From positions 1 to 7,487 of the forward strand of contig USMH01000043.1 in NCBI GenBank assembly GCA_900555745.1: 7,487 nt of DNA, in the 5' to 3' direction. Origin of the DNA: an uncultured Collinsella sp. (GTDB lineage: Bacteria; Actinomycetota; Coriobacteriia; Coriobacteriales; Coriobacteriaceae). Below, piece after piece: positions 6,258 through 7,487 of the stretch (positions within the stretch are counted from its first letter, which is position 1; each line of letters begins with the position of its first letter). The notes beneath the pieces are model-generated. The model searched no databases, was not told where the DNA came from, and was given only the letters and a program-made list of their open reading frames with translations. The translations under genes and the position numbers were made by a program.

Positions 6258-7487
6258 CTATTCCATTTGTGATTTCGCTGTAGCGGCAAGCTGAGCCACG
6301 TAGTCCTTAAACACGCGGCCGCGCTCCTCATAGCCCGAGAACTCATCGAACGAAGAGCAGGCAGGAGAAAGTAAGATCACGTCACCACGGCTCGAAAGCG
6401 AACGGGCAACGTCCACGGCGTCGCGCAGGTCATCCGCCTGGGCGATATCCACATCGCCATCGACATCAGCCTCGTCCATAGCGGCGGTGAAGCGCTCGCG
6501 CGCATCGCCAAAGCAGACGACCGAGCGCACGTTGTCCATAACGACGCGCGCGAAGTCCGTGAGCGGAGTGCCCTTATCGTGGCCGCCGAGCAGCAAGATC
6601 ACGTCGTCATCGGGAAATGCCGTCAGTGCCTTCTCGACCGCATCGGTGTTAGTCGCCTTGGAATCGTTGACGTAGCGCACGCCGTCAATCTCGCCACACG
6701 GCTCCACGCGGTGCTCGAGCGGCTGGAACGAGGCCAGACCGCGGCAGACACCGTCGACATCGGCACCGACTGCCAAGGCAGCCGTGGCAGCGCACAGGGC
6801 ATTGATAACATTGTGATGGCCCGAGATCTTGAGCTCGGATGTAGCGATGAGCGGGGTCTCGACACCCTTCAGACGCACGATCATCTTGCCATCGCGCACA
6901 AAGGCGGCATCCTCGCCCTCAGGCTCGTCAAAGGCAACCTTGCAGATGCGACGACCCGGCGTGTAGATGTACTCATCGAACTCGTGAATGCCGGCGTCTT
7001 CGACGTCGACAACCACCAGATCGTCATCGACCATATTGTCAAACAGTTTGATCTTGGCAAGCGCATAGTTCTTATGGCTCTTATGCCAGCCCAAGTGGTC
7101 GGGAGTGATGTTGAGCAGCACCGCCACGCGGGGGTGGAGCTCGGTTGTCGTAGCAATCTGATAGCTCGAGAGCTCAGCCACAAACCACTCGTTGTGGGCT
7201 CGGCCGTCAATCTCGTTGACCGGCGGCTCGCCGATGTTGCCGACAGCAACGCTGGCCTCGCCGGCAGCCTTAAGCAGATAATCAGTCAGCGACGTGGTGG
7301 TCGTCTTGCCGTTGGTGCCCGTGATGGCAATCCAGTTATCGGGCGACAGGCGATAGGCAAACTCGGGCTCACCCATAATCTGGGCGGCATGCTCGCGCCC
7401 AGCCTTAAAGAAGCCCGAGAACTCCGAGATGCCCGGGCACGTCACGCATACGTCATAGGCGCCCTCGACCTGTTCGGTCCCATAGAC
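6258..7487 (-). CDS. murD: UDP-MurNAc-L-alanine--D-glutamate ligase MurD, N-terminus beyond the window
   Basis: Cytoplasmic ATP-dependent ligase adding D-Glu to UDP-MurNAc-L-Ala. The frame is open to the right edge: 14 codons precede the first available GTG (7445) and already match MurD (VCVTCPGI, the usual end of the UDP-binding domain). The gene therefore starts outside and about 60-80 residues are missing. The 409 visible residues contain, numbered in the fragment, GTNGKTTT (57-64), the ATP P-loop; AELSSYQ (104-110); LNITPDHLGWH (125-135); Lys145 in YALAKIK, the position of the carbamylated lysine; SGHHNVINA (222-230); FQPLEHR (254-260); NDSKATN (274-280); GGHDKG (301-306); and LSPACSSFDEF (373-383). 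NDSKATN and SPACSSFD are MurD-specific. The stop is 8 nt before the ftsW GTG, so the genes are likely co-transcribed. LGWH has Gly where most homologues have Asp. Confidence 0.96.
   Translation of the reverse strand, partial: VYGTEQVEGAYDVCVTCPGISEFSGFFKAGREHAAQIMGEPEFAYRLSPDNWIAITGTNGKTTTTSLTDYLLKAAGEASVAVGNIGEPPVNEIDGRAHNEWFVAELSSYQIATTTELHPRVAVLLNITPDHLGWHKSHKNYALAKIKLFDNMVDDDLVVVDVEDAGIHEFDEYIYTPGRRICKVAFDEPEGEDAAFVRDGKMIVRLKGVETPLIATSELKISGHHNVINALCAATAALAVGADVDGVCRGLASFQPLEHRVEPCGEIDGVRYVNDSKATNTDAVEKALTAFPDDDVILLLGGHDKGTPLTDFARVVMDNVRSVVCFGDARERFTAAMDEADVDGDVDIAQADDLRDAVDVARSLSSRGDVILLSPACSSFDEFSGYEERGRVFKDYVAQLAATAKSQME

Noticed and set aside
1..7487. A novel accessory system, mobile element, RNA gene or CRISPR array
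   Set aside because: Six conserved dcw genes fill almost all of the window; no repeats with spacers, tRNA-like cloverleaf, transposase or att-like repeats were seen.

Overview
The window is a contiguous piece of a bacterial division and cell-wall (dcw) cluster. Every real gene lies on the minus strand, so reading order runs from the right edge to the left: murD (5' end cut off by the right edge) - ftsW - murG - murC - murB - ftsQ (last codons cut off by the left edge). Coding density is close to total. The junctions are an 8-nt gap (murD/ftsW), an 11-nt overlap (ftsW/murG), a 97-nt gap (murG/murC), a 5-nt gap (murC/murB) and a 44-nt overlap (murB/ftsQ). I see no RNA gene, mobile element, CRISPR array, attachment site or convincing terminator.

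The organism looks like a high-GC Gram-positive, most probably of class Coriobacteriia (Collinsella-like). This is an inference from four things: the GC-rich third positions, the MurG nucleotide loop spelled GGTAGH as in actinobacteria, the absence of ddl between murC and ftsQ, and a murB placed between murC and ftsQ. I could not run a database search, so the genus is a guess. The class is moderately supported.

The genes work on one pathway. In the cytoplasm MurB makes UDP-MurNAc, MurC adds L-Ala and MurD adds D-Glu. After MraY (not in the window) forms lipid I, MurG adds GlcNAc to give lipid II at the inner membrane face. FtsW polymerises lipid II at the septum, and FtsQ is the divisome scaffold that helps recruit and activate the FtsW machinery. 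The two membrane proteins carry long, Arg/Lys/Pro-rich, probably disordered cytoplasmic tails: about 155 residues at the FtsQ N-terminus, and about 47 plus 103 residues on FtsW. The enzymes are ordinary in length and keep their signature motifs.

No previously undescribed system is evident. The points worth a second look are the FtsQ tail with its 15-residue tandem repeat, the duplicated F-[AT]-V-[ML]-D motif in the FtsW tail, the overprinting of the FtsQ N-terminus on the catalytic end of MurB, and a triplicated heptamer in the only sizeable gap.
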